DNA of 64,000 nt, from contig NZ_CADIJQ010000002.1 of the NCBI RefSeq assembly GCF_902859595.1, positions 248,001 to 312,000 on the forward strand, read 5' to 3'. Each line of letters starts with the position of its first letter. Position 1 is the stretch's first letter. Both the position numbers and the translations under genes were made by a program. Below, piece by piece: positions 16,787 through 24,899 of the stretch. The notes beneath the pieces were generated by a model. It saw only the letters and a list, made by a program, of their open reading frames with translations, ran no database searches and was not told the origin of the DNA. Source of the stretch: Achromobacter kerstersii. Lineage in GTDB: Bacteria; Pseudomonadota; Gammaproteobacteria; Burkholderiales; Burkholderiaceae_B.

Positions 16787-17629
16787 TCAGTCGAACGGGT
16801 TCCACCAGCTGCGATCCGCCTGCAGACCCTTGGTCTTGAAGTCGCTGTTGGGGTAGTTCTTGTCGTACACGCGCTGCGCATCGTTCTTCAGTTCGGTCAT
16901 GCCCAGCTTGTCGTAGGACGAGACCATCAAGTACAGCGCTTCTTCGGTGGCGGGGGCGCCTTCGAAGTCGGTGATGACGGTTTGCGCACGGTTGGCGGCG
17001 GCCACGTAGGCGCCGCGCTCGTAGTAATAACGGGCGACGTGCACTTCGTTCATGGCGATGGTGTTGACCAGCCACGCCACTCGCTTTTCGGCATCTACGG
17101 TGTACTTGCTATCCGGGTAGCGCTTGATCAGCTCGTTGAACGCATCGTAAGACGCGCGCAAGCCCTTGGGGTCGCGTTCGGCCGGGTCCTGGCCCGTGAT
17201 GTTGGTCATGAAGGCGCTGGCCGGCGTGAAGTTGATCAGGCCCTTCAGGTACAGCGCGTAGTCGGTGCCGGGGTGGTTGGGGTAGAGCTGCTGGAAGCGG
17301 TCAATGGCGGCCAGGGCTTGTTCGTTTTCGCCGTCTTTCCAGTTGACGTAGGCCAGTTCAAGCAGGGCTTGCTGGGCATAGACGCCGAAGGGGTAGCGGC
17401 TTTCGATGGCGGTCAGGCGCTCGCGCGCTTCTTTCCAACCGCCCGAGGACATTTCGGACTTGGCGTCAGCGTAAAGCTGTTCGGCGCTCCAGTTGGTGGT
17501 CTTGTCGTACTTGCTGTTGGTCGAGCCGCAACCGGCGATGACGATGACGGCAAATAGCGCGATAACCACGCGCAAAACCGGCCCGCTTCGGGATGCGGGG
17601 TTCGAGGGAGCTGCGGAGTGGTGAATCAC
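16787..17629 (-). CDS. bamD: outer membrane assembly lipoprotein BamD
   Basis: A 280-residue lipoprotein. The signal peptide ends in the lipobox VIAGC, so mature BamD starts at Cys33. Tetratricopeptide repeats follow (WSAEQLYADAKSEMSSGGWKEARERL, AQQALLELAYVNWKDGENEQALAAIDRF), and the typical YYERGAYVAAANRA appears near residue 205. It is an essential part of the BAM complex that inserts beta-barrel proteins in the outer membrane. The start is a GTG at 17629 with AAGGA about 10 bases upstream; a shorter start ahead of the hydrophobic core is possible. It diverges from rluD across 53 bases, as in many proteobacteria. Confidence 0.95.
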   Translation of the reverse strand: MIHHSAAPSNPASRSGPVLRVVIALFAVIVIAGCGSTNSKYDKTTNWSAEQLYADAKSEMSSGGWKEARERLTAIESRYPFGVYAQQALLELAYVNWKDGENEQALAAIDRFQQLYPNHPGTDYALYLKGLINFTPASAFMTNITGQDPAERDPKGLRASYDAFNELIKRYPDSKYTVDAEKRVAWLVNTIAMNEVHVARYYYERGAYVAAANRAQTVITDFEGAPATEEALYLMVSSYDKLGMTELKNDAQRVYDKNYPNSDFKTKGLQADRSWWNPFD

Positions 17630-17682
17630 GAGAATCGTATCCTTGGTGTTAGCATGGCAGGCTGATTATATGATTTGTCTCC

Positions 17683-18702
17683 ATGTCTGATACAGCCGCC
17701 GGCACAGATCTCGTTTCCGACGACGAACTCCTGGGCCTTCCTGACGAAAATGCGGACGGAAATCCCGGGGAAAACCGGGGTGAACCGCAACTTGTAACGG
17801 TTCCTTCCAGCACCAAGGCCGATCGGCTCGACAAGGTTCTGGCCGGGCTGATGCCCGACCATTCCCGCAGCCGCCTGCAAGGCTGGATCGAATCCGGCAA
17901 TGTGCACGTGAACGGCGCACCCGGCAAGATCCGCCAGACGGTGGGCCCCGGCGACGAGCTGCTGGTATGGGCCCAGCCCGCCCCCGACGCCCGCGCCTTC
18001 ACGCCCGAACCCGTTGAATTCACCGTGGTGGGCGAAAGCCCCGACTGGATCGTCGTGAACAAGCCTGCCGGCCTGGTCACGCATCCGGGCGCGGGCAACT
18101 GGAGCGGTACGCTGCTCAACGGCCTGCTTTACCGCTACCCGGAATTGGCGGCCGTGGCGCGTGCCGGCATTGTTCACAGGCTGGACAAGGACACCTCCGG
18201 ACTCATGGTCGTGGCCCGCAACGAGAAGGCCCAGACGCATCTGGTGCGCCAGTTGCAGGCACGCAGCATGGGCCGCGAATACGTGGCCCTGGCCCATGGC
18301 TGGGTCGCAAACGGTGGCCGTGTTGAGCGCGCCATTGGCCGCGATTCCCGCGTGCCCATCCGCATGAGCGTCGAGCGCCCCGTGGCGCCCAAGCCCGCCA
18401 TTACCAATTACGCACCGGTCCGCCGTGGCCAGGTTGACCCCGGCGGCCGCGTCACGGAAGTGGTGTGCCGCCTGGAAACGGGGCGCACCCACCAGATTCG
18501 CGTGCACATGGCCAGCCTGGGCCACCCGCTGCTGGCCGACACCATCTATGGCGGCAAGAACATCGCGGGGGCGCAGCGCCAGATGCTGCACGCCCGCGCC
18601 CTGCATTTCGATGATCCGGGCGGCAACGGTGAAGTCCAATTCGCCGCCGCCGTGCCCGCTGACATGACCCTGGTCCAGGAAAGCATTGCATGGAACGCGT
18701 GA
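17683..18702 (+). CDS. rluD: 23S rRNA pseudouridine synthase RluD
   Basis: A 339-residue RluA-family enzyme. An S4 RNA-binding domain lies near residues 45-110 (RLDKVLAGLMPDHSRSRLQGWIESGNV), and the catalytic motif HRLDKDTSGLMVVARN near 165-180 contains the active Asp. The C-terminal GRTHQIRVHMASLGHPLLAD is conserved. It makes pseudouridines in helix 69 of 23S rRNA. It overlaps pgeF by 13 bases, so the two are probably one transcript, the usual rluD-pgeF pairing. Confidence 0.95.
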   Translation: MSDTAAGTDLVSDDELLGLPDENADGNPGENRGEPQLVTVPSSTKADRLDKVLAGLMPDHSRSRLQGWIESGNVHVNGAPGKIRQTVGPGDELLVWAQPAPDARAFTPEPVEFTVVGESPDWIVVNKPAGLVTHPGAGNWSGTLLNGLLYRYPELAAVARAGIVHRLDKDTSGLMVVARNEKAQTHLVRQLQARSMGREYVALAHGWVANGGRVERAIGRDSRVPIRMSVERPVAPKPAITNYAPVRRGQVDPGGRVTEVVCRLETGRTHQIRVHMASLGHPLLADTIYGGKNIAGAQRQMLHARALHFDDPGGNGEVQFAAAVPADMTLVQESIAWNA

Positions 18703-19619
18703 TCGCCAGCCTGCCTGTCGTAACCGGCCCCCAGTGGGCCGGTGTGAATTATTTCTGCACGACACGCGCGGGCGGCGTGGGCGTGGCCCCGCATGACACC
18801 CTGAACCTGGGGCGCCGCGCGGGCGACAACCCCGACACCGTGGCCGAGAACCGCCGCCGCGTGCGCGCCGCCGTGCCGGCCGAGCCGCTGTGGTTGCGCC
18901 AAGTCCATGGCAGCGAAGTCGTGGACGCGGACGCGATGGATGCGGCAGGCGAACCTGCGGCGGGCGAACCCGCGGCAGGCGAACCTGCGGCAGGCGAACC
19001 TGCGGCGGGCGAACCTGCGGCGGGCGAACCCGCGGCAGGCGAACCTGCGGCAAGTGAACCTGCGGCAGGCGAACCCGCGGCAGGCGAATCCACGACGGGC
19101 GCGCCCGCGCAGGATGAACCTGCCGTGGACGCCAGCGTCACGACGCAGCCGGGCCGCGTGCTGGCCGTCATGGTGGCTGATTGCCTGCCCGTCGTCATTA
19201 CCGATTCCAAAGGCCAGGTGCTGGGCGCGGCGCACGCCGGCTGGCGCGGCCTGTCGGGCGGCGTGCTGGAAAACACATTGGCCGCCATGCGGGCCAAGGC
19301 GCCGCAGGCCGAAGGCTGGCGCGCTTGGGTGGGCCCCGGCATCGGCCCGCAACATTTCGAAGTGGGCCAAGACGTGCTGGATGCGTTCACGGCCGATGAT
19401 CCCGCCACGGCGCGTTACTTCACGCCGCGCCCGGGGCTATCGGGAAAGTGGCTGGCCGACCTCGCCGGATTGGCCGATTTCCGCCTGCGCCGCGCCGGGG
19501 TACAAGAGGTGGCGTTAAGCGGCTTGTGTACCGTATCGGCCTCGGATCGCTTCTTCTCTTATCGGCGCGACGGCGAAACCGGACGCATGGCATTGCTGGC
19601 CTGGCTCGACCCGGTTTGA
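18690..19619 (+). CDS. pgeF: peptidoglycan editing factor PgeF (YfiH/laccase-domain) with repeat insertion
   Basis: A 309-residue YfiH-family protein. The conserved zinc/active-site features are VHGSEVV near residues 72-78, VADCLPVVI near 163, and AHAGWRGLSGG near 184. The family removes wrongly incorporated L-Ser muropeptide precursors and also has nucleoside/laccase-like activity. Normal length is about 240-260 residues; here about 50 extra residues of (A/G/S)EPA repeats sit in the loop between the first His motif and the catalytic Cys region. It overlaps rluD by 13 bases. The domains on both sides are intact, so it is probably functional. Confidence 0.9.
   Translation: MERVIASLPVVTGPQWAGVNYFCTTRAGGVGVAPHDTLNLGRRAGDNPDTVAENRRRVRAAVPAEPLWLRQVHGSEVVDADAMDAAGEPAAGEPAAGEPAAGEPAAGEPAAGEPAAGEPAASEPAAGEPAAGESTTGAPAQDEPAVDASVTTQPGRVLAVMVADCLPVVITDSKGQVLGAAHAGWRGLSGGVLENTLAAMRAKAPQAEGWRAWVGPGIGPQHFEVGQDVLDAFTADDPATARYFTPRPGLSGKWLADLAGLADFRLRRAGVQEVALSGLCTVSASDRFFSYRRDGETGRMALLAWLDPV
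18945..19094 (+). repeat. ten-copy 15-base in-frame repeat in pgeF with hairpin potential
   Basis: Ten 15-base units of the form gcaggcgaacctgcg or gcgggcgaacccgcg encode Ala-Gly-Glu-Pro-Ala. Each perfect unit is itself an inverted repeat: GCAGG, loop CGAA, CCTGC. In units 1-4, 6 and 7 the third stem pair co-varies (A with T, G with C); unit 5 has a G-T wobble, and units 8-10 are degenerate. The transcript could therefore form a row of small stem-loops. Confidence 0.85.
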
Positions 19620-19742
19620 TCTTGCGCAAGGCCGGCAGGCGGGGTTGAGTCCTACCCTGATTGCCTCCTTGTATACCCGCATTGACAGTCCTGGACCCGG
19701 AATGCAACATCAATCGAGCAGTGTCGATAACAAGGTGTCGAA

Positions 19743-21380
19743 GTGAACGCCAATCTCTCCGCAGGACCCATTCCGGTGAGCGTGGCACCGGAAATCCTGG
19801 CCGACATTCAGGCCGAATTCTCTCGCGAGTGGCAGCGCCTTTGCGACGATGCCCGACGCGGCGCGCTTGCGCCCCTGGCTGACCGCCGCTTCGCCGGCGA
19901 CGCCTGGTCCGCCAATAGCTCCCATCTGCTGATGGCGCACACGTATTTGCTGTCGGCGCGCGCCATGCAGCGCATGGTTGACGCCGCCCAGGTCAGCGAA
20001 CCCATGCGCAACCGCCTGCGCTTTTCCATCATGCAATGGGTGGATGCGCTGTCGCCGTCGAACTTCCTGGCGCTGAATCCGGACGCCCAGCAATCCATCG
20101 TCGAAAGCGCGGGCCGCGCGCTGAACGAAGGGCTGGCGAACCTGCTGGGCGACGTCAAGAAAGGCCGCATCACGCAAACCGACGAATCGCAGTTCGAGAT
20201 CGGCCGCAACGTGGCGGTGACGCCCGGCGAAGTGGTTTACGAGAACACGCTGTTCCAGCTGATCCAGTACACGCCGTCGACCGCCACGGTGCACGAACGC
20301 CCGCTGGTGATCGTGCCGCCGAACATCAATAAGTTCTACATCCTGGATCTGCAGCCCGAGAATTCCTTCGTGCGTCACGCGGTGGAGCAGGGCTTTACGG
20401 TGTTCCTGGTGTCGTGGCGCAACCCGGTAGCAAGCGACACCGACGGCATCGACCGCGCCACCTGGTCCGACTACCTGGACAACGCCGTGCTGCAAGCGCT
20501 GCGGGTGGCCAGCGACATCACCAAGCAACCCAAGGTCAATGCGCTGGGCTTCTGCGTGGGCGGCACGATGCTGGCTTCCGCGCTGGCGCTGGCTGAAGCG
20601 CGCGGCGAGCATCCGGTGGCCTCGCTGACGTTGCTGACGTCGCTGCTTGATTTCCACGACACGGGCATCCTGAATGTCTTCGTGGACGAAGCGCACGCGT
20701 TGCTGCGCGACCATCAATTAGGCAACGGCGGGTTGATGCCCGGCCGCGACCTGGCCACCACGTTCTCGTTCCTGCGGCCCAATGAGCTGGTCTGGAACTA
20801 CGTGGTCGGCAACTATCTGAAGGGCCAAAAGCCGCCCCCGTTCGATCTGCTGTTCTGGAATGGCGACAGCACCAATCTGCCGGGTCCGTTCTTTTCCTGG
20901 TACTTCCGCAATACCTATCTTGAAAACAATCTGAAGGTGCCGGGCCGCGCGCAAGCCGCCGGCATGCCGCTGGACCTGACGCGCCTGACGATGCCGGCGT
21001 ACATCTTCGGGTCACGCGAAGACCATATCGTGCCTTGGGTGTCGGCCTACGCGTCCACGCAGCTGCTGCGCGGACCGCAACGCTTCGTGCTGGGGGCCTC
21101 GGGCCACATCGCGGGCGTGGTCAATCCGCCGGCCAAGAAACGCCGCAGCTATTGGGTGGCGGACGGGCTGGGCAAGCAGGGGCACGACGACATGCCCGGC
21201 GACCCCAATGCCTGGTTCGCACAAGCGGCCGAGCACGCGGGCAGCTGGTGGCCCGATTGGACAGACTGGCTGTCGCAGCATTCGGGCAAGCAGGTCAAGG
21301 CGCGTACAAAATTAGGCAATGCCAAGCACCAGCCGATCGAGCCGGCGCCTGGCAGGTATGTGAAGGTCCGGGCAGCCTGA
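19743..21380 (+). CDS. phaC: class I poly(3-hydroxyalkanoate) synthase
   Basis: A 545-residue PhaC. The lipase-like box GFCVGGTML carries the nucleophilic Cys near residue 267. The catalytic Asp lies in GSREDHIVPW near residue 425 and the His in GASGHIAGVVNPP near 455. An N-terminal PhaC_N domain precedes the alpha/beta-hydrolase core. It polymerises (R)-3-hydroxyacyl-CoA, chiefly 3-hydroxybutyryl-CoA. The start is a GTG at 19743 with a weak Shine-Dalgarno. It is followed by phaB and phaR; phaA is not here, so a thiolase elsewhere must supply acetoacetyl-CoA. Confidence 0.95.
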   Translation: MNANLSAGPIPVSVAPEILADIQAEFSREWQRLCDDARRGALAPLADRRFAGDAWSANSSHLLMAHTYLLSARAMQRMVDAAQVSEPMRNRLRFSIMQWVDALSPSNFLALNPDAQQSIVESAGRALNEGLANLLGDVKKGRITQTDESQFEIGRNVAVTPGEVVYENTLFQLIQYTPSTATVHERPLVIVPPNINKFYILDLQPENSFVRHAVEQGFTVFLVSWRNPVASDTDGIDRATWSDYLDNAVLQALRVASDITKQPKVNALGFCVGGTMLASALALAEARGEHPVASLTLLTSLLDFHDTGILNVFVDEAHALLRDHQLGNGGLMPGRDLATTFSFLRPNELVWNYVVGNYLKGQKPPPFDLLFWNGDSTNLPGPFFSWYFRNTYLENNLKVPGRAQAAGMPLDLTRLTMPAYIFGSREDHIVPWVSAYASTQLLRGPQRFVLGASGHIAGVVNPPAKKRRSYWVADGLGKQGHDDMPGDPNAWFAQAAEHAGSWWPDWTDWLSQHSGKQVKARTKLGNAKHQPIEPAPGRYVKVRAA

Positions 21381-21457
21381 AACCGCCCAGCGCGGTTGGC
21401 CCAGGCCAATAAGAAAGTTAATCAACGAGGCGTCCGTCGCACACAGGAGGAAGTCCA

Positions 21458-22195
21458 ATGAGCGGAAAACTGGCTTACGTAACAGGCGGGATGGGCGGTA
21501 TCGGCACCTCTATTTGCCAGCGCTTGGCCAAGGATGGCTTTCGCGTGGTGGCAGGTTGCGGCCCCAGCCGCAATTACCAGCAATGGCTGGATGAGCAGGC
21601 AGCACAGGGCTACACGTTCTACGCATCGGTGGGCAACGTGTCGGATTGGGATTCCACGGTAAAGGCTTTCGAGAAAGTCACCGCGGACCTCGGCCCGGTC
21701 GATGTGCTGGTCAACAACGCGGGCATCACCCGCGATGGGCTGTTCCGCAAAATGAGCGCCGATGATTGGCGCGCTGTGATCGACACCAACCTGAACAGCC
21801 TCTTCAACGTGACCAAGCAGGTCATTGAAGGCATGGTTGAACGGCAGTGGGGCCGCATCGTCAACATCAGCTCGGTGAATGGTCAGAAGGGCCAGTTCGG
21901 CCAGACCAACTATTCCACGGCTAAGGCCGGCATCCATGGTTTCACCATGGCGCTGGCGCAGGAAGTGGCTAGCAAGGGCGTCACGGTCAATACGATCTCG
22001 CCGGGCTATATCGGCACGGACATGGTTCGCGCCATCCGTCCCGAAGTGCTGGAAAAGATTGTGGCCACCATTCCGGTGCGCCGCTTGGGCACGCCCGAGG
22101 AAATCGCTTCCATGACGTCGTGGCTGGCTTCTGATGAGTCGGGTTTTTCGACGGGCGCAGACTTCTCGCTCAACGGCGGCCTGCACATGGGCTGA
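21458..22195 (+). CDS. phaB: acetoacetyl-CoA reductase
   Basis: A 245-residue short-chain dehydrogenase. The NADP-binding glycine motif is GGMGGIGTSI at residues 10-19, with NNAGITRDG near 88 and catalytic Ser (NISSVNG), Tyr and Lys (YSTAKAG) near residues 140-157. It reduces acetoacetyl-CoA to (R)-3-hydroxybutyryl-CoA for PhaC. An AGGAGGAA-like ribosome site lies ahead of the ATG at 21458, 77 bases after phaC. Confidence 0.95.
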   Translation: MSGKLAYVTGGMGGIGTSICQRLAKDGFRVVAGCGPSRNYQQWLDEQAAQGYTFYASVGNVSDWDSTVKAFEKVTADLGPVDVLVNNAGITRDGLFRKMSADDWRAVIDTNLNSLFNVTKQVIEGMVERQWGRIVNISSVNGQKGQFGQTNYSTAKAGIHGFTMALAQEVASKGVTVNTISPGYIGTDMVRAIRPEVLEKIVATIPVRRLGTPEEIASMTSWLASDESGFSTGADFSLNGGLHMG

Positions 22196-22207
22196 TGCTG
22201 GCAAGCG

Positions 22208-22263
22208 GGGCCGCCGTGGGCGGCCTCAGGCGCCGGAAGGCCTCGGGGAGAGGGCCTTCCGGC
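22208..22263 (+). other. two consecutive hairpins between phaB and phaR
   Basis: Two GC-rich inverted repeats: GGCCGCC-GTG-GGCGGCC at 22208-22224 and GCCGGAAGGCC-(10-base loop)-GGCCTTCCGGC at 22232-22263. Neither is followed by a T-run, so they look more like mRNA-stabilising or attenuating structures than full terminators. Confidence 0.6.
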
Positions 22264-22316
22264 ATTACACTCCACCTTATTCGAAGTCTAAGAGATCGCC
22301 CGATCCGGGGACACAC

Positions 22317-22895
22317 ATGACGCAAGCACAAACCGGCGCCAGCCTGCGCCTGATTAAAAAGTACCCCAACCGTCGCCTATACGACACCCGGACCAGCACC
22401 TACATCACTCTGGCAGATGTCAAGCAACTGGTTCTGGCCAATGAAGAATTCCAGGTTGTCGACGCCAAGAGCGGCGAAGACCTGACCCGCAGCATTCTCT
22501 TGCAGATCATTCTGGAAGAGGAAAGCGGCGGCATGCCCATGTTCTCGTCGAACATGCTGTCGCAGATCATCCGTTTCTATGGTCATGCCATGCAGGGCAT
22601 CATGGGTTCTTATCTTGAGAAGAACATCCAGGCCTTCATGGAAATCCAGACGCGCATGGCCGAGCAGTCCAAGGGCCTGTACGGCAGCCAGTTCGGGCCC
22701 GAGGCCTGGACGCAGTTCATGAACGTGCAGACGCCCATGCTGCAGAACATGATGAACAACTACATCGATCAGAGCAAAAACCTGTTCGTGCAGATGCAGG
22801 ATCAGATGCAGGACCAAACGCGCGCGATGTTCTCGACCTTCCCGTTCACGCCCGGCAGCACGCCGGGCACGGGCACGGGTACGGGCCGCAAGTAG
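22317..22895 (+). CDS. phaR: polyhydroxyalkanoate synthesis repressor PhaR
   Basis: A 192-residue PhaR. The N-terminal DNA- and PHB-binding domain starts LIKKYPNRRLYDTRTSTYITL (residues 12-32 region), followed by the accumulation-regulator domain. The C-terminal half is rich in Met and Gln with amphipathic helices (QMQDQMQDQTRAMF), suited to binding the granule surface. It represses phasin and its own gene until PHB granules titrate it. The start at ATG 22317 was chosen because homology begins directly after it. A strong terminator follows. Confidence 0.95.
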   Translation: MTQAQTGASLRLIKKYPNRRLYDTRTSTYITLADVKQLVLANEEFQVVDAKSGEDLTRSILLQIILEEESGGMPMFSSNMLSQIIRFYGHAMQGIMGSYLEKNIQAFMEIQTRMAEQSKGLYGSQFGPEAWTQFMNVQTPMLQNMMNNYIDQSKNLFVQMQDQMQDQTRAMFSTFPFTPGSTPGTGTGTGRK

Positions 22896-22913
22896 CCCGA
22901 CATCCGTTCGTTC

Positions 22914-22950
22914 AAAAGCCGGTGTGGCAACAGCCCCGCCGGCTTTTTTG
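22914..22950 (+). terminator. terminator after phaR
   Basis: AAAAGCCGG pairs with CCGGCTTTT around an imperfect inner stem (GTGGC AACA GCCCC), followed by a T6 run. It ends the phaCBR transcription unit before ftrA. Confidence 0.85.
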
Positions 22951-23102
22951 TGGCCTGCCGCCGTTTGAGCAAACGCAATAATCCGCCCCTTTTGGGGTCC
23001 CATGGTTCAGGGATATGTCAGTTTTTTTCGTTACATTAATGAAAACGGTTCTTGTTTAGCTTCTTAGAACCGCCATTCATTTGTGTCTCAAGGATTATGC
23101 AC

Positions 23103-23639
23103 ATGATCAAGAAAGCCTTGGCGCTGGCCATCGTCGCTCTGAGCGTGTCTGCCGCCAACGCGGCCGAATACCCCATCGGCAAGCCGGTTGAAAAGGGCGG
23201 CATGGAAATTGGCGCGGTGTATCTGCAGCCGATCGAAATGGACCCGCCCGGCATGATGCGCGCCGCCAAGGATTCCGATGTGCACCTTGAGGCCGACATC
23301 CACGCCACCGCCGGCAACAAGACGGGCTTTCCGGAAGGCGAATGGGTGCCGTACCTGGTCGTGAACTTCGAGATCCAGAAAGTCGGCAGCCAGAACGTGC
23401 AGAAGGGCACCTTCATGCCCATGGTCGCCAACGACGGCCCGCACTATGGCGACAACGTCAAGCTGGAAGGCCCGGGCAAGTACAAGCTGAAGTACACGAT
23501 CCTGCCGCCGTCCGAAAACAAAATGGCCCACTTCGGCCGCCACATCGACAAGGAAACCGGTGTGGGTCCGTGGTTCGAGCCGTTCGAACTGGAATATGAA
23601 TTCGTCTACGCCGGTACCGGCAAGAAGGGCGGTTACTGA
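23103..23639 (+). CDS. ftrA: periplasmic iron-binding protein FtrA (P19 family)
   Basis: A 178-residue P19/Tp34-family periplasmic protein with the signal peptide MIKKALALAIVALSVSAANA. Conserved metal-binding features include EIGAVYLQPIEMDPPGMM, HLEADIHA and DGPHYGDNVK. P19 proteins bind copper and iron and oxidise or hold Fe(II) for a permease. The ATG at 23103 has AAGGA 9 bases upstream; an ATG two codons earlier is too close to it. It heads an operon matching Bordetella ftrABCD, which transports ferrous iron and is active at acidic pH in those species. Confidence 0.92.
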   Translation: MIKKALALAIVALSVSAANAAEYPIGKPVEKGGMEIGAVYLQPIEMDPPGMMRAAKDSDVHLEADIHATAGNKTGFPEGEWVPYLVVNFEIQKVGSQNVQKGTFMPMVANDGPHYGDNVKLEGPGKYKLKYTILPPSENKMAHFGRHIDKETGVGPWFEPFELEYEFVYAGTGKKGGY

Positions 23640-23641
23640 TC

Positions 23642-23995
23642 GTGCGCCGCCTGCTTAACGGAGTTGCCGCGCTGCTGATCGGCCTGGCCGGTGTTGCCGG
23701 CATGGCGCCTGCGCAGGCGGATGAACTGCCGACGTTCACACTCAGGTTCAAGCCGGACGGCACGTTCGAGCCGGCCACCCTGGAAGTGCCCGCCGGCCGT
23801 TTCAAGATTGAACTCATCAACGAAAGCAACGAGCCGGTGGAATTCGAAAGCATTCCGCTGCGCAAGGAAAAAGTCCTGGGACCCGGGGTGAAATCCTTTG
23901 TGGTGATCACCATTTCGCGTCCCGGCGAGTATCCCTTCTTTGATGACTTTCACCAAAGCGTGAAAGGCACCCTGGTCGTCAAGCCCAAGGAATAA
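23642..23995 (+). CDS. ftrB: periplasmic cupredoxin-like protein FtrB
   Basis: A 117-residue protein with a signal peptide ending near AQA (residue 26) and a cupredoxin-like beta fold (FTLRFKPDGTF, PGEYPFFDDFH). In Bordetella, FtrB is required with FtrA for ferrous iron transport, possibly accepting electrons or helping oxidise Fe(II). The GTG start at 23642 lies two bases after the ftrA stop, so translation is coupled. Confidence 0.9.
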   Translation: MRRLLNGVAALLIGLAGVAGMAPAQADELPTFTLRFKPDGTFEPATLEVPAGRFKIELINESNEPVEFESIPLRKEKVLGPGVKSFVVITISRPGEYPFFDDFHQSVKGTLVVKPKE

Positions 23996-24008
23996 GCGGT
24001 AGCTATAC

Positions 24009-24860
24009 ATGGAACAAGTCCTCTTTATCGTCTGGCGTGAAAGCGTCGAAGCCTTGCTCGTGGTGGGTATTTTGTACACCTGGCTGCGTTCTACGCCCGA
24101 AGGCAAGCGGGGGCTGAACTATCTGTGGGGCGGCGTTGCGGCGGGTCTGGCGCTGGCCGTGGCCTTGGCGCTGGTGCTGCTGGGCGTGTCGTCCTGGCTC
24201 AGCGACGAAGGGCAGGAATGGTTCCAGGCCATCATGTCGCTGGCGGCATGCGCACTGGTCGTGCAGATGGTTGTATGGATGAAGAAGCACGGGCGCACGC
24301 TGAAAGGCGAGCTTGAAAGCGGGGCGCGCAGTTCGGTTGCCAATGACAACTGGTGGGGCCTGTTTGTGCTGGTCGCCATTGCGGTTGCCCGCGAAGGCAG
24401 CGAAACCGTGGTGTTCCTGTACGGCACCGTGTCGGCGGGCGAAGGCGGCAGCGACATGCTGAAGCTGGCGCTGGCCGGTGTGGCGGGCTTTGCCGTGGCG
24501 CTGCTGACGTTCTGGCTGTTGCAGCTGGGCGGCAAGCTGATTACGTGGCGCCGGTTCTTCCGCGTGACCGAAATTCTGCTGTTGCTGCTGGCCGGCTCGC
24601 TGCTTGTGGGCGGCCTGGACCATCTGATTTCGCTGGATGTCTTGCCCACCATCATCGACCCCGTGTGGGACAGCTCGTGGCTCTTGAGCGACAGCACTGG
24701 CGTGGGCAAGGTCCTGGCCGACTTCGCCGGCTACCGCGCGTTGCCCGCCCTGATCTCGGTGTTGTTGTGGGTGGCTTACTGGATTGTGGTCTGGGCGCTG
24801 TTGCGCTGGGTGGGCAACAAGCCCGTCCGCGCGCCGGCCGCCGCTCGGAGCGCGTCCTGA
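24009..24860 (+). CDS. ftrC: FTR1-family iron permease FtrC
   Basis: A 283-residue inner-membrane permease with about seven helices. It carries the two RExxE iron-passage motifs of FTR1/EfeU proteins: R10-E-S-V-E14 in the first helix and R128-E-G-S-E132 in the fourth. It moves ferric iron produced at the outer face from Fe(II). It lies 13 bases after ftrB. Confidence 0.94.
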   Translation: MEQVLFIVWRESVEALLVVGILYTWLRSTPEGKRGLNYLWGGVAAGLALAVALALVLLGVSSWLSDEGQEWFQAIMSLAACALVVQMVVWMKKHGRTLKGELESGARSSVANDNWWGLFVLVAIAVAREGSETVVFLYGTVSAGEGGSDMLKLALAGVAGFAVALLTFWLLQLGGKLITWRRFFRVTEILLLLLAGSLLVGGLDHLISLDVLPTIIDPVWDSSWLLSDSTGVGKVLADFAGYRALPALISVLLWVAYWIVVWALLRWVGNKPVRAPAAARSAS

Positions 24861-24899
24861 TTCCGGTTTGATGCCGGACTGAACAATGAAGGTTTGACC

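Noticed and set aside
18945-19094. pgeF repeats considered as a CRISPR-like array
   Set aside because: 15-base units are directly adjacent, in frame and coding; no spacers.
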